Source: Candidatus Woesearchaeota archaeon (GTDB taxonomy: Archaea > Nanobdellota > Nanobdellia > Woesearchaeales > DSVV01). Taken from it: a DNA stretch of 19,716 nucleotides. The stretch is from NCBI GenBank assembly GCA_016215305.1, contig JACRKI010000113.1, forward strand, positions 1 to 19,716, written 5' to 3'. Both the position numbers and the translations under genes were made by a program. Position 1 is the first letter of the stretch. Each line of letters begins with the position of its first letter. This document shows positions 1 through 7,241 of the stretch, piece after piece. The notes beneath the pieces were generated by a model that saw only the letters and a program-made list of their open reading frames with translations, made no database searches and was not told the DNA's origin.

Positions 1-1
1 T

Positions 2-301
2 CATAAAAAAGAATTTGTGTTCTTTGTTTTTGATTTATTATACTCATCAAGCAGTTTATCATTTTTCTTGATAGTATTCTTTTTACTTCTTGGCGTCTTT
101 TTCGATTATTCCTTTGCGCTGTTCCACAGATTATTTTTCTCAAACAATTATTGGTTGATGGATCCTGCAGTGGATAAATTAGTCCAACTCTATCCAGAAG
201 CATTTTTCCAGAATATTTTCTTTTGCATTATTCTTGTCGCATTTTTGGTTTCGGGGTTTATGTTTTGGCTAAGCTGGCATGTGCAGAAGAAGTATTTGTA
301 A
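2..301 (+). CDS. C-terminal part of a DUF1461/TIGR01906-like integral membrane protein (5' end outside the window)
   Basis: The reading frame is open from the first bases of the window and ends at the TAA at 299-301, giving 99 residues. The true start is probably upstream; the GTG at 17 is only the first possible start inside the window. Two hydrophobic segments are visible, one near the beginning (rich in Phe, Leu and Val) and one near the end, closed by a basic tail (VQKKYL). Between them is an FHRLFF...NNYWLMDP...QLYPEAFF stretch, which matches from memory the conserved C-terminal loop of the TIGR01906/DUF1461 membrane protein family. The function of that family is not established. The gene converges on the ABC permease gene, with one copy of the interspersed repeat between them. 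The family call rests on that loop motif and the membrane layout only. Confidence 0.66.
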   Translation, partial: HKKEFVFFVFDLLYSSSSLSFFLIVFFLLLGVFFDYSFALFHRLFFSNNYWLMDPAVDKLVQLYPEAFFQNIFFCIILVAFLVSGFMFWLSWHVQKKYL

Positions 302-324
302 ATCTGTTAAGAACAGGAATGATG

Positions 325-441
325 CACACGAACCAAGAAAAAATACCTGTACCAGCATCGCTTGGTATTTTCATGTAATTATTGTTAAAATTTAAAATAA
401 ATATTGTGTTCGCCAAAGCCTCTGTCAGTTCGTGAGTTGTG
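325..441 (+). repeat. Interspersed palindromic element, copy 1 (E1)
   Basis: This copy of the seven-member intergenic repeat family lies between two convergent genes. The left arm contains CACACGAACC and ACCAGCATCGCTTGGTAT, followed by the family core TTCATGTAATTATT. The right arm contains TGTTCGCCAAAGCC and CAGTTCGTGAG. CACGAAC on the left and GTTCGTG on the right are inverted copies, and the A/T-rich centre (AAAATTTAAAATAAAT) separates them. Orientation is taken as plus, the same as E3, E4 and E6. Confidence 0.72.
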
Positions 442-462
442 TTCTGAAAGAGGAGTTTACTT

Positions 463-2136
463 TCATTGAGATTTTCTATTCCAATAATACGCAGCAGCAA
501 CAAGAACAGCAAAGAATACAATATACAAACAAACAACGCTAAACCCAAATAACTGCGCAGAAACAGACTGCCCGTAAAATAATGTATGCCTGAAAATTCC
601 TTCAATAACAACAAGCGGATTAAATTGCGCGATAAATGACGCAGCAGAAGGCATGGTTTCAAGAGGGAAAACAACGTCTGAAAAGAAGAACATGATCAAA
701 GCAGAAAACAAACCAAGCAATAGTGACGTCTGCCGATCGCGAACAAGATACCCAAACAACATCCCCAGAAGAACATAAAGAACAATTCCTAAAAACACGG
801 CAAGCAAAAACACAGGAACGTTGAGGAAAAAATTAACGCCGAAACTAAACGCAGCAACAATAAAAAAGAACACAAGCTGCAAGGAAATTAAAATAATGTT
901 GGTAATAAACAACCCCAGAATAAAGAGCAGGGTATTGGCAGGAACAAGGAAATTGCGAAAATACGCAGGACTGTGCGTTTCATTCAAAACGAGCATATTA
1001 CTGAGAAGTATACTGATAAAGCAGATCATAAACACAAGAATAATGGGAAATACAAGCGCTGTTTTATTCGTGCTTACTTCTTCAGGAACAGCGACAAAAG
1101 AAGCAGTGATCGGATGCAGGAATCGTTCAGCGTCAGATTCATTTAAGGCGGAAAATTCACCAATATAGGTATCAAAAGAAGCGGACAATAAGTCCATGTT
1201 TGCAACGCCGGTATCAATATCTGTGATATGCTGCCCAATTTGCTGTTCAGTGGCAGACAAGCTGGTATTCATATCATCCAAATAACCGACAATAAGATCA
1301 AGCTGATGGAGTGCATCATACGTTTGTCGAAGAGTCAAATTCTGTAAGTCTCCTGTTGTGTTCAGATAAAGAACAGTTTCACGAATGTGTATTGAAGTCA
1401 AAGAAATATTCAAATCAGTAAGCAATGAATCAAGACCATATAAATCAGAAACAACAGTGCTGATGTTTGTGGAAGCAGTATATTGATGGCTCAAAGAAAG
1501 AGCAGTAGCGTTCAGTTTAGCCTGTGCGTCTTTAATCTTCATGTAGCGTGGCACAAACTGTGCTTGCGCGGTGAGAATATCGTCATGCGCGCGAACAAGA
1601 TCATCACGCATAGAAAGAGCGCTTTGCTGCATCTCATGAATCTGCTGCTGTCCTTGTTGCATATCAACAACAAATTGATCAATGTCAGAAAAGATCTGCT
1701 GCGATGCTTCAAGACTGATTTGTTCACTGGTAATGGAGATTTTGTCTTTCAAGTATTCCAGAATAAATTTGACAAGATTGTAGCGTGTGGCGTCATAATA
1801 AAAAGTAATGCTCCCGCTGCTGTTGCCAAAATCAGAAGAAAAATCAGCGCAAATATTTACGAGTGAACGATTCATCGCCCCGACACAGCGATCAATAGTG
1901 GGAAAATACACAACCGCGACATTTTCTGATGCGAGCGAATCGACAACATCCTGAATCTGCGCGCGTTTTGCTGCGTGAACGCCAATGGAAATATCGTGCA
2001 AATCAGTGCCGCTGAACGCGTACCCGACAGTAAGAATTAAGATGAGTGGTCCAAGCACAAGAAGTAAAAAAGTCGTCCAATTGCGAAACACAGAGCGAAG
2101 ATTTTTCTGAACAATATAAAAGAGTTTGGTTGGCAT
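463..2136 (-). CDS. ABC-2 type transporter permease with a large extracellular domain
   Basis: This is the membrane subunit of an ABC exporter, 557 residues. One membrane segment lies near residues 22-42 (LLLVLGPLILILTVGYAF). It is followed by a long extracytoplasmic region of about 300 residues rich in Gln, Ser and Thr with coiled-coil character (for example QQGQQQIHEMQQSALSM) and many N-x-S/T sites. Roughly five or six further membrane segments follow to the C-terminus. This layout fits the ABC2_membrane_3 class (YhgE/Pip-like and drug or lipid exporters); the substrate cannot be read from sequence. Its ATG overlaps the stop codon of the ATPase gene by one base (TAATG). It is preceded by a strong GGAGGG ribosome binding site six bases upstream, so the two proteins are translationally coupled and form one transporter. 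Confidence 0.88.
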   Translation of the reverse strand: MPTKLFYIVQKNLRSVFRNWTTFLLLVLGPLILILTVGYAFSGTDLHDISIGVHAAKRAQIQDVVDSLASENVAVVYFPTIDRCVGAMNRSLVNICADFSSDFGNSSGSITFYYDATRYNLVKFILEYLKDKISITSEQISLEASQQIFSDIDQFVVDMQQGQQQIHEMQQSALSMRDDLVRAHDDILTAQAQFVPRYMKIKDAQAKLNATALSLSHQYTASTNISTVVSDLYGLDSLLTDLNISLTSIHIRETVLYLNTTGDLQNLTLRQTYDALHQLDLIVGYLDDMNTSLSATEQQIGQHITDIDTGVANMDLLSASFDTYIGEFSALNESDAERFLHPITASFVAVPEEVSTNKTALVFPIILVFMICFISILLSNMLVLNETHSPAYFRNFLVPANTLLFILGLFITNIILISLQLVFFFIVAAFSFGVNFFLNVPVFLLAVFLGIVLYVLLGMLFGYLVRDRQTSLLLGLFSALIMFFFSDVVFPLETMPSAASFIAQFNPLVVIEGIFRHTLFYGQSVSAQLFGFSVVCLYIVFFAVLVAAAYYWNRKSQ

Positions 2137-2870
2137 TAGTGTCCCTCCAAAACTGATTCAAAGACGCCGGCAAATGTTTTTTTGTGGCTGTATTTTTTTC
2201 GAAAGTGCGCAGGAGTTCCAAGAGCGACAATTTGTCCAGCTGCGAGAAAGCCGATAGTATTGCAATATTTTTCCACAAAATCAAGCATGTGGGAAATGAC
2301 GAGAATAGATGTTCCCCGGGAAGCAAGATCCTGAATCAAATCCCATATTTTTTTTTCAGTGAGAGGATCAAGACCGGTAGTTGGCTCATCAAGAATCAAA
2401 AGATGCGGATGATGCATGAGCGCAATGGAAAAATCCAGGCGGCGTTTCATTCCTCCAGAAAGAGAAGAGGCAAGCACATCTTTGCTTGTATAAATTCCCA
2501 TCAAATCAAGTAATTCACGAGATCGTTTTTGAATTTCGAGTGAAGAAAGCCCATACAATCTGCCATAATACGCAAGATTTTCAAAAACAGTGAGTTCTGG
2601 ATAAAAGGAATTATCCTGCGTGCAGAATCCAACAACTTGTTTGATAAGATGTGCATTTTGAGTAATGTCTTTGTCATGAAAAAGAATTTTGCCGGAATCA
2701 ACTCGGTAAAAGCCGATGAGCATTTTGAGGAGGGTGCTTTTGCCTGCCCCGCTTTTGCCGATAATCCCAAAAATCTCGCGGGGATGAATAGAAAGAGAGA
2801 GATCCTTGATAACAGTTTTCTCTCCAAATTTCTTGGAAATGTGGTCAAAGACAATGAGTGGTTCTGGCAT
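2136..2870 (-). CDS. ABC transporter ATP-binding protein (ABC-2 exporter partner)
   Basis: This is the cytoplasmic ATPase that powers the adjacent permease, 244 residues from the chosen ATG. All nucleotide-binding motifs are intact: Walker A GKSGAGKST (38-46), Q-loop Gln85 in CTQD, signature LSGGM (137-141), Walker B LLILDEP (157-163) and switch His194 in ISHM. The family is that of ATPases paired with ABC-2 permeases (drug, lipid or polysaccharide export). The frame could extend 13 codons further to 2909, but the start MPEPLIVFDH is preferred because a TATA-like TATAAAAAAG (read on the plus strand) sits about 26 bases upstream, as expected for a leaderless archaeal mRNA, and the family alignment begins there. 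Its stop overlaps the permease start. Confidence 0.9.
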   Translation of the reverse strand: MPEPLIVFDHISKKFGEKTVIKDLSLSIHPREIFGIIGKSGAGKSTLLKMLIGFYRVDSGKILFHDKDITQNAHLIKQVVGFCTQDNSFYPELTVFENLAYYGRLYGLSSLEIQKRSRELLDLMGIYTSKDVLASSLSGGMKRRLDFSIALMHHPHLLILDEPTTGLDPLTEKKIWDLIQDLASRGTSILVISHMLDFVEKYCNTIGFLAAGQIVALGTPAHFRKKYSHKKTFAGVFESVLEGH

Positions 2871-2892
2871 AATATGTTTAGAAATAATGACG

Positions 2893-2902
2893 TATAAAAA
2901 AG
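2893..2902 (-). promoter_or_regulatory. TATA box for the ABC exporter operon
   Basis: On the minus strand this reads CTTTTTTATA. Its centre is about 26 bases upstream of the ATG at 2870, the usual archaeal TATA-to-start distance for a leaderless transcript. It supports the shorter ATPase start. Confidence 0.55.
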
Positions 2903-2929
2903 TATTCATTGAAAAAGAAGAACTCTGGA

Positions 2930-3141
2930 ACTAGCAACATAGATTCACGCACTAGCACTTTAATAACACGAACTAAGAAAGATTTCTACACGAACAAGCA
3001 ACACTCTGGCGAGGCATGTAATTATTTTTTATTTTATAGATATTTGGATGAGAAATTTTATTTGAAAAAAGATATCAAACATAATAATTACATAAAAATA
3101 CTGTTCGCGTTGCCGGTGCGAATGTAAGCTTCTGATTCGTG
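2930..3141 (-). repeat. Interspersed palindromic element, copy 2 (E2), in the 347-bp gap between the ABC operon and tyrS
   Basis: This is a long copy in reverse orientation relative to E1. It contains several ACGAAC/ACGCAC boxes, the block TGGCGAGGCATGTAATTATT, which is the inverse of the E4 block AATTACATGCCTCGCCA, an A/T-rich centre, AATAATTACAT, and then CGCGTTGCCGGTGCG and GATTCGTGGG. It is the only copy between two divergently transcribed genes. The rest of the gap holds only the two promoters. A 72-codon frame through it on the plus strand is made of repeat sequence and was not called. Confidence 0.7.
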
Positions 3142-3187
3142 GGTTTATCTTCTTCTAACCTATTCTCAAGCTTTTAAGACCCAAAAC

Positions 3188-3195
3188 TATTTAAT
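3188..3195 (+). promoter_or_regulatory. Probable TATA element for tyrS
   Basis: TATTTAAT lies with its centre 26 bases upstream of the tyrS ATG at 3218 and no Shine-Dalgarno sequence intervenes. This is consistent with a leaderless transcript. The match is weaker than at other promoters in the window. Confidence 0.42.
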
Positions 3196-3217
3196 TCAAA
3201 ACAAAAATCAAATAATC

Positions 3218-4297
3218 ATGCCGCTTCAAAAAAGAATAAGTCTTATTAAAGCCGTGGGGGAAGAAATCCTGACAGAAGAAGAATTAAAATTACTTCTCGA
3301 AAAAAAAGAACATCCTGTTGCGTACGATGGCTTTGAACCCTCCGGAACAAGCATCCACATCGCGCAGGGTCTTTTAAGAGCAATCAACATCAATAAGATG
3401 ACTACTGCGGGCTGCAAATTCAAAATGCTCATAGCAGACTGGCACGCGTGGGCAAATAATAAGATGGGCGGCGACTTAGAGAAGATCCAGAAAGTCGGAA
3501 ATTTCTACATTGAAGTCTGGAAAGCATGTGATATGGATCTAAAAAATGTCGAGTTTGTCTGGGCAAGTGAGATGCTCAAGGATGACAACTATTGGAAAAT
3601 GATGATGAATGTCGCAAGAAACAGCAGCATGAACAGAATCTTGCGAACAGTCGAAATCATGGGAAGAAGCGAACAAGAGACGCTTCACGCATCACAAATT
3701 TTGTATCCGTGCATGCAGGCAGCAGACATCTTCTATCTAAATGCGGATATTTGCCAGTTAGGAATGGATCAGCGAAAAGTGAATGTGCTTGCGAGAGAAA
3801 TTGGAGAAAAACTTGGATTTTGGAAACCAGTTGTCGTGAGTCATCACATGCTCATGGGCTTGGGAGAGCCGCCAAAAGAAGAGCTCAGTGGCGCAGACAG
3901 AGGCATCGCGTTAAAAATGTCAAAATCAAAACCAGACACTGCAATATTTATGCTGGACACCAAAGAAGACGTTGAGCGAAAAATCAAAAAAGCATATTGT
4001 CCAGAAAAAAAGATTGAAGAAAATCCTATGCTCGAATACTGCAAATATATTTTATTTGAGAAGTTTACAGAATTGAAAATCACAAGACCGGAAAAGTTTG
4101 GCGGCAATCTGACAATCAAGAGCTATGATGAATTAGTAAGCATCTACCAAGAAGGAAAATTGCATCCGATGGATTTGAAGGTGTGTGTTGCGGCGCATTT
4201 GAATGAATTAATGGAACCAATCAGAAAGAAACTCCATGAAAACAAAAAAGTCATGAAAATGTATGAAGAGATTCAAACATTTCAAGTGACGAGATAG
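3218..4297 (+). CDS. tyrS: Tyrosyl-tRNA synthetase, archaeal/eukaryotic type
   Basis: This class I aminoacyl-tRNA synthetase attaches tyrosine to tRNA-Tyr using ATP. At 359 residues it has the usual compact archaeal/eukaryotic length and lacks the bacterial S4-like C-terminal domain. Visible motifs are the YDGFEPSG strand at 36-43 before the HIGH-type signature HIAQG (47-51), the tyrosine-pocket region LYPCMQAADI near 162-171, LGMDQRKVN (181-189) and a canonical KMSKS loop at 233-237. YDGFEPSG and QAADIFYLNAD separate it from the related TrpRS. The ATG at 3218 is favoured by a TATA-like element 26 bases upstream. It stands alone as a single-gene unit, flanked by repeat E2 and an MFS gene remnant on the opposite strand. 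Confidence 0.94.
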   Translation: MPLQKRISLIKAVGEEILTEEELKLLLEKKEHPVAYDGFEPSGTSIHIAQGLLRAININKMTTAGCKFKMLIADWHAWANNKMGGDLEKIQKVGNFYIEVWKACDMDLKNVEFVWASEMLKDDNYWKMMMNVARNSSMNRILRTVEIMGRSEQETLHASQILYPCMQAADIFYLNADICQLGMDQRKVNVLAREIGEKLGFWKPVVVSHHMLMGLGEPPKEELSGADRGIALKMSKSKPDTAIFMLDTKEDVERKIKKAYCPEKKIEENPMLEYCKYILFEKFTELKITRPEKFGGNLTIKSYDELVSIYQEGKLHPMDLKVCVAAHLNELMEPIRKKLHENKKVMKMYEEIQTFQVTR

Positions 4298-4301
4298 TAA
4301 T

Positions 4302-4442
4302 TCACCTCATTTCTATGTCAAGACCATTTTCTTGCCAGAATAAAACAATAATTGGCACTGCAAAGAGCATACCCCCAAATATGTCAAAAAGATAGAATTT
4401 CCAAATATTGCTCTGTAGCTTCTTTTTTTCTAAATCATTCAT
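4302..4442 (-). pseudogene. N-terminal remnant of an MFS transporter gene
   Basis: A 46-codon frame on the minus strand starts with ATG at 4442 and stops with TGA at 4302-4304. The protein reads NIWKFYLFDIFGG, then a hydrophobic MLFAVPIIVLFW, then QENGLDI. From memory this matches the first transmembrane helix and following turn of major facilitator superfamily transporters, which normally run to about 400 residues. It breaks off after GLDI, with the stop five bases short of the tyrS stop codon, so the rest of the gene appears to have been deleted. An A/T-rich TATA-like element (AATTTAATAAAT) lies about 30 bases upstream of the ATG, so it may still be transcribed. It could alternatively be a genuine single-helix small protein, but the resemblance to an MFS N-terminus makes decay more likely. 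Confidence 0.62.
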
Positions 4443-4536
4443 ACCTTACTCACAAATTTGATGATTTATTAAATTATCTGCAAACATATGCAAAATCCCA
4501 CAAAGTAAACAGAACATGAAACAAAAGAATTTTTCT

Positions 4537-4773
4537 CACGCACGAAGAAAAGGTTTGGTAGAACTCGCTACTTTAGGTATCTTCATGTAATTATTATTTT
4601 TTGGAAATATTATCTCTAACAAATTTTCTAAGAGTAATATCGAAATAATAACAAACAATTATTGGTCTTGCCAAGCTTTTCTTAGTCCGAGTAAAAGTAC
4701 AGATGGTTCCTGTGTTTGCGTTGCTGGTACGAGTGTATATTTCTAAATTAATAGTTTATTTTCTTGTTCGTGT
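4537..4773 (+). repeat. Interspersed palindromic element, copy 3 (E3), filling much of the 500-bp gap after tyrS
   Basis: This copy has the same orientation as E1. The left arm CACGCACGAAG leads to ACTCGCTACTTTAGGTAT and the core CTTCATGTAATTATTATT. The centre has an imperfect inverted repeat (ATATTATCTCT and AGAGTAATAT). The right arm contains AACAATTATTGGTCTTGCCA, TTAGTCCGAG, then GCGTTGCTGGTACGAGTG and an outer TTGTTCGTG. It lies between the MFS remnant and the 3' end of the M16 peptidase gene. Nothing else was recognised in this gap. Confidence 0.72.
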
Positions 4774-4797
4774 CATTTTTACTGGCACATAACACAA

Positions 4798-6015
4798 TTA
4801 CTTCTGTTCTAGCACAGCCAACGTGTATTGATCACGAAACCACTTCTTCGCAACACGATGAACATCAGCAGCAGTGACAGCAGCAACAGCAGTAAGGTAT
4901 TTCTCAAAGCCAGAAAGAGTTGCGGCATAATGCCAGTACGCAATGTCATCTGCAATCGCAGAAGTGCTTTCGTAGCGGAGGGCAAGAGAGCCGGCAAGAT
5001 AGGTTTTCGCTTCAGCAACCTCAAAAGCAGCAGCTGTTTTCACGTTCTCAAGCTGTTCAAAAATTAATTTTTCGACAAGAGCAATATTTTTTTTGTCAGT
5101 GCCGCAATAGACAGCAGCGCTGCCGAAGGTTTTGTTGCCGTCATATTCAAAACCAATAGAATAACAAAGTCCTCGTTTTGCGCGAACCTCGTCAAAGAGC
5201 CATCCAGATTGTCCACGACCAAGAATCCCGCCAATCACATCAAAGACAATGGCGTCAGGATGATCTCTGGTAATGGTTTTGTAGCCAAGCACCACATAAC
5301 TTTGCCCAAGCTTTTTCTTGAGACGAGAAATTGTTTTCTTATTGTAATCTATCGGAGGAATCACCGGCACAAAAATTTCTTGCGCTTTTGCAGAACTAAA
5401 TTTTTGTGTAACAGAAGAAAAAACAGAAGAAACATCCCCAACAATAACCACAGTAATATGAGAAGGCACATACCATTTGTGAAAATACGAAAGAATTTGT
5501 GCTCGACTCAATTTCTTAAGCAAAGGAATATTCCCATAGACAGGAAGCGACGCAGGATGTTTGCCATACAATGCTTTATTGAAGAATATCCATTGATATT
5601 GCCGGGGATTATCATTGATCATGTTGACTTCATCTAAAATAACCTTGCGCTCTTTCTCAATGATTTTTGGATCAAAAAGAGAATGGGCAAACATATCATG
5701 AAGAATATCCAAAGCAAGAGAAAAATGTTGTTTTGCGATTTTCACATAATAAAAAGTCCGCTCGTGAGAGGTTGCGGCGTTAAATTCGCCGCCATATTTT
5801 TCAATTTCATTGGCGATTGCTTTGGAGCTTGGTCTTTTTTTTGTTCCTTCAAAGAGTAAATGTTCAAGAAAGTGGGAAATGCCTGCCTCAGATGAAGATT
5901 CCATGATACTGCCAGTATGCACAGAAAACTCCACAGTGACTGTTTCAGAAGGCACTTCTTTATAGAGAATAGTCAAACCATTGGGAAGAACTTTTTTCTG
6001 GACAGAATGTGCCAT
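4798..6015 (-). CDS. M16 family zinc metallopeptidase (processing peptidase / pitrilysin-like)
   Basis: This is a predicted zinc endopeptidase of the M16B type, 405 residues from the chosen start, about the length of single-unit bacterial and mitochondrial-processing-like members. The inverted zinc motif HxxEH is HFLEH at 48-52 (His48, Glu51, His52), and the third ligand fits Glu129 in ERKVILDEV, 76 residues later. The second half-domain carries the typical inactive fold with LFDEVRAKRGLCYSIGF, the conserved R-x-x-x-GLxY substrate-binding segment. M16B enzymes usually act as dimers on peptides or leader sequences. The frame extends to 6120, but the extra 35 codons cross the promoter; the ATG MAHSVQKKVLPNGL starts the domain exactly and follows a TATA box by about 24 bases. 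It is divergent from the M24 peptidase. Confidence 0.9.
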   Translation of the reverse strand: MAHSVQKKVLPNGLTILYKEVPSETVTVEFSVHTGSIMESSSEAGISHFLEHLLFEGTKKRPSSKAIANEIEKYGGEFNAATSHERTFYYVKIAKQHFSLALDILHDMFAHSLFDPKIIEKERKVILDEVNMINDNPRQYQWIFFNKALYGKHPASLPVYGNIPLLKKLSRAQILSYFHKWYVPSHITVVIVGDVSSVFSSVTQKFSSAKAQEIFVPVIPPIDYNKKTISRLKKKLGQSYVVLGYKTITRDHPDAIVFDVIGGILGRGQSGWLFDEVRAKRGLCYSIGFEYDGNKTFGSAAVYCGTDKKNIALVEKLIFEQLENVKTAAAFEVAEAKTYLAGSLALRYESTSAIADDIAYWHYAATLSGFEKYLTAVAAVTAADVHRVAKKWFRDQYTLAVLEQK

Positions 6016-6023
6016 GCAAAAAC

Positions 6024-6049
6024 AAGGTTTATATAGATATAAAAACCTT
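6024..6049. promoter_or_regulatory. Compact divergent promoter of the M16 and M24 peptidase genes
   Basis: A perfect 7-bp inverted repeat, AAGGTTT (6024-6030) and AAACCTT (6043-6049), encloses an A/T core (ATATAGATAT plus AA). The core provides TATA boxes on both strands. The minus-strand box is about 24 bases before the M16 ATG. The plus-strand box (GATATAAAA) is about 47 bases before the M24 ATG, implying a leader of about 20 nt there. Confidence 0.6.
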
Positions 6050-6086
6050 CGCTTCTGAAGAGAACAAAATTGAATCAAAAACAACA

Positions 6087-7151
6087 ATGAACAAAGAAAA
6101 ACTACAAGAGTTTCAAGCATTGCTTAAAAAAGAGAAGATAGATGCAGCACTGCTTATCAATACCACAATCAAAGATCCAAATGTGTTTTACTGGACAGGA
6201 CTTGAATTAGAATACTCGTTTCTGATGATTCCAAAAGATAAAGAACCAATCTTCCTTGTTTCGGCGCTCGAATATCAGCGCGCAAAAAAGTACAGCCAAA
6301 TCCAGAATGTGAAAGAATACAAAAAACCATTGGAAGAGATTGCAAAAATGCTGGGAAAGAACAAAACAGTTGCAATCAATAATAGTAGAATCACGCTTGC
6401 GTTGTTTAAAGGATTAAAAAAACATTTTAAAAATGCAAAATATAAAGATGCAGAATCGTTGATGAGAAAAATAAGAATCACCAAAACAAAAGAAGAGATT
6501 AGTGCATTGCAGGAAGCAGCAAAAATTGCAGACCAGATTTTCAAAGACCTCTGTCAGGAACTCAAAACAAACAGAGCAGCATACAAGACAGAAAAAGACA
6601 TTGCAGAATTCATAGAACAGCGGGTAAGAAACTACAACACAATCCCTTCATTTGAAACAATTGTCGCGTCTGGAAAAAACGCAGCAATGCCGCATTATAT
6701 GCCGCAGCAAATTCCTTTGCAAAGAGGATTTTGTGTCTTGGATTTTGGAGTAAAATACAAAAATTATATTTCAGATATTTCACGAACTATTTTCTTTGGC
6801 ATTCCAACTAGAGAAGAAAAAACAGCATACAAAAAAGTGTACGATGCAAATGCAAGAGGAATAGCAGCAACAAAAATAGGAAAAAAAGCAAGTGACATTG
6901 ATAAAATCTCAAGAAAAGAATTCAATTATCCGCACAGTCTGGGACACGGAATAGGAGTAGAGGTGCATGAAGCGCCAAATATCAGCCCAAAAAGCAAAGA
7001 CAAGATAGAAGAAAATATGTGCTTTACGATTGAGCCAGGAATGTACATTCCAAACAAATTAGGGATTAGAATTGAAGATGATTTGTGGATAACAAAGAGC
7101 GGACCAATCCTTCTCACAAAAAGCACAAAAGAGTTGCTTTGTTTTGAATAA
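6087..7151 (+). CDS. M24 family metallopeptidase, Xaa-Pro dipeptidase/aminopeptidase-like
   Basis: This 354-residue predicted dinuclear-metal peptidase cleaves the bond before proline in dipeptides or peptide N-termini. It has an N-terminal creatinase-like domain (about 1-125) and a C-terminal pita-bread domain. All five metal ligands are visible: Asp219 (CVLDFG), Asp230 (YISDISR), His287 (LGHGIG), Glu316 (TIEPGMY) and Glu330 (RIEDD). The auxiliary residues His203 (MPHYMP) and His294 (VHEAP) are also present. The segment between the helical region and HSLGHG is shorter than I recall for many PepQ proteins. An in-frame GTG at 6009 would add 26 codons across the divergent promoter and is rejected. 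No Shine-Dalgarno sequence precedes the ATG. With M16 opposite and PAN downstream it forms a protein-turnover neighbourhood. Confidence 0.9.
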   Translation: MNKEKLQEFQALLKKEKIDAALLINTTIKDPNVFYWTGLELEYSFLMIPKDKEPIFLVSALEYQRAKKYSQIQNVKEYKKPLEEIAKMLGKNKTVAINNSRITLALFKGLKKHFKNAKYKDAESLMRKIRITKTKEEISALQEAAKIADQIFKDLCQELKTNRAAYKTEKDIAEFIEQRVRNYNTIPSFETIVASGKNAAMPHYMPQQIPLQRGFCVLDFGVKYKNYISDISRTIFFGIPTREEKTAYKKVYDANARGIAATKIGKKASDIDKISRKEFNYPHSLGHGIGVEVHEAPNISPKSKDKIEENMCFTIEPGMYIPNKLGIRIEDDLWITKSGPILLTKSTKELLCFE

Positions 7152-7166
7152 CTCTGCAGTAATTTT

Positions 7167-7209
7167 AAAAATTCACCCTGCGGATGAAAGACAAATGCGT
7201 GAATTTTTT
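7167..7209 (+). terminator. Hairpin with T-run after the M24 peptidase gene
   Basis: AAAAATTCAC (7167-7176) and GTGAATTTTT (7199-7208) form a perfect 10-bp inverted repeat with a 22-base loop and a T-run ending at 7209. It lies between the M24 stop and the PAN promoter, so it is a plausible transcription end. Archaeal termination does not require a hairpin, so the role is inferred. Confidence 0.4.
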
Positions 7210-7216
7210 AGCAATG

Positions 7217-7224
7217 TTTAAATA
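7217..7224 (+). promoter_or_regulatory. TATA box for the PAN gene
   Basis: TTTAAATA is centred about 27 bases before the ATG at 7248 and 21 bases before the ATG at 7242. This spacing slightly favours a leaderless start at the second ATG. Confidence 0.5.
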
Positions 7225-7241
7225 CCCTCCTGTATTACTGA

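Noticed and set aside
2909..3127. A 72-codon frame on the plus strand between the ABC operon and tyrS
   Set aside because: It consists of repeat E2 and has neither promoter nor recognisable protein features.
3592..3975. A 127-codon frame overlapping tyrS in another plus-strand frame
   Set aside because: It is fully inside tyrS, whose HIGH and KMSKS motifs are intact, and has no start signal.
4459..4500. TGATGAT near 4460 as a second box C for a C/D sRNA
   Set aside because: The preceding base does not fit RUGAUGA, no CTGA follows at guide distance and there is no terminal stem. The sequence lies in the promoter region of the MFS remnant.
5209..5637. A 142-codon frame antisense to the M16 peptidase
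   Set aside because: It lies wholly within the M16 gene, has a basic shadow-like composition, and has no promoter.
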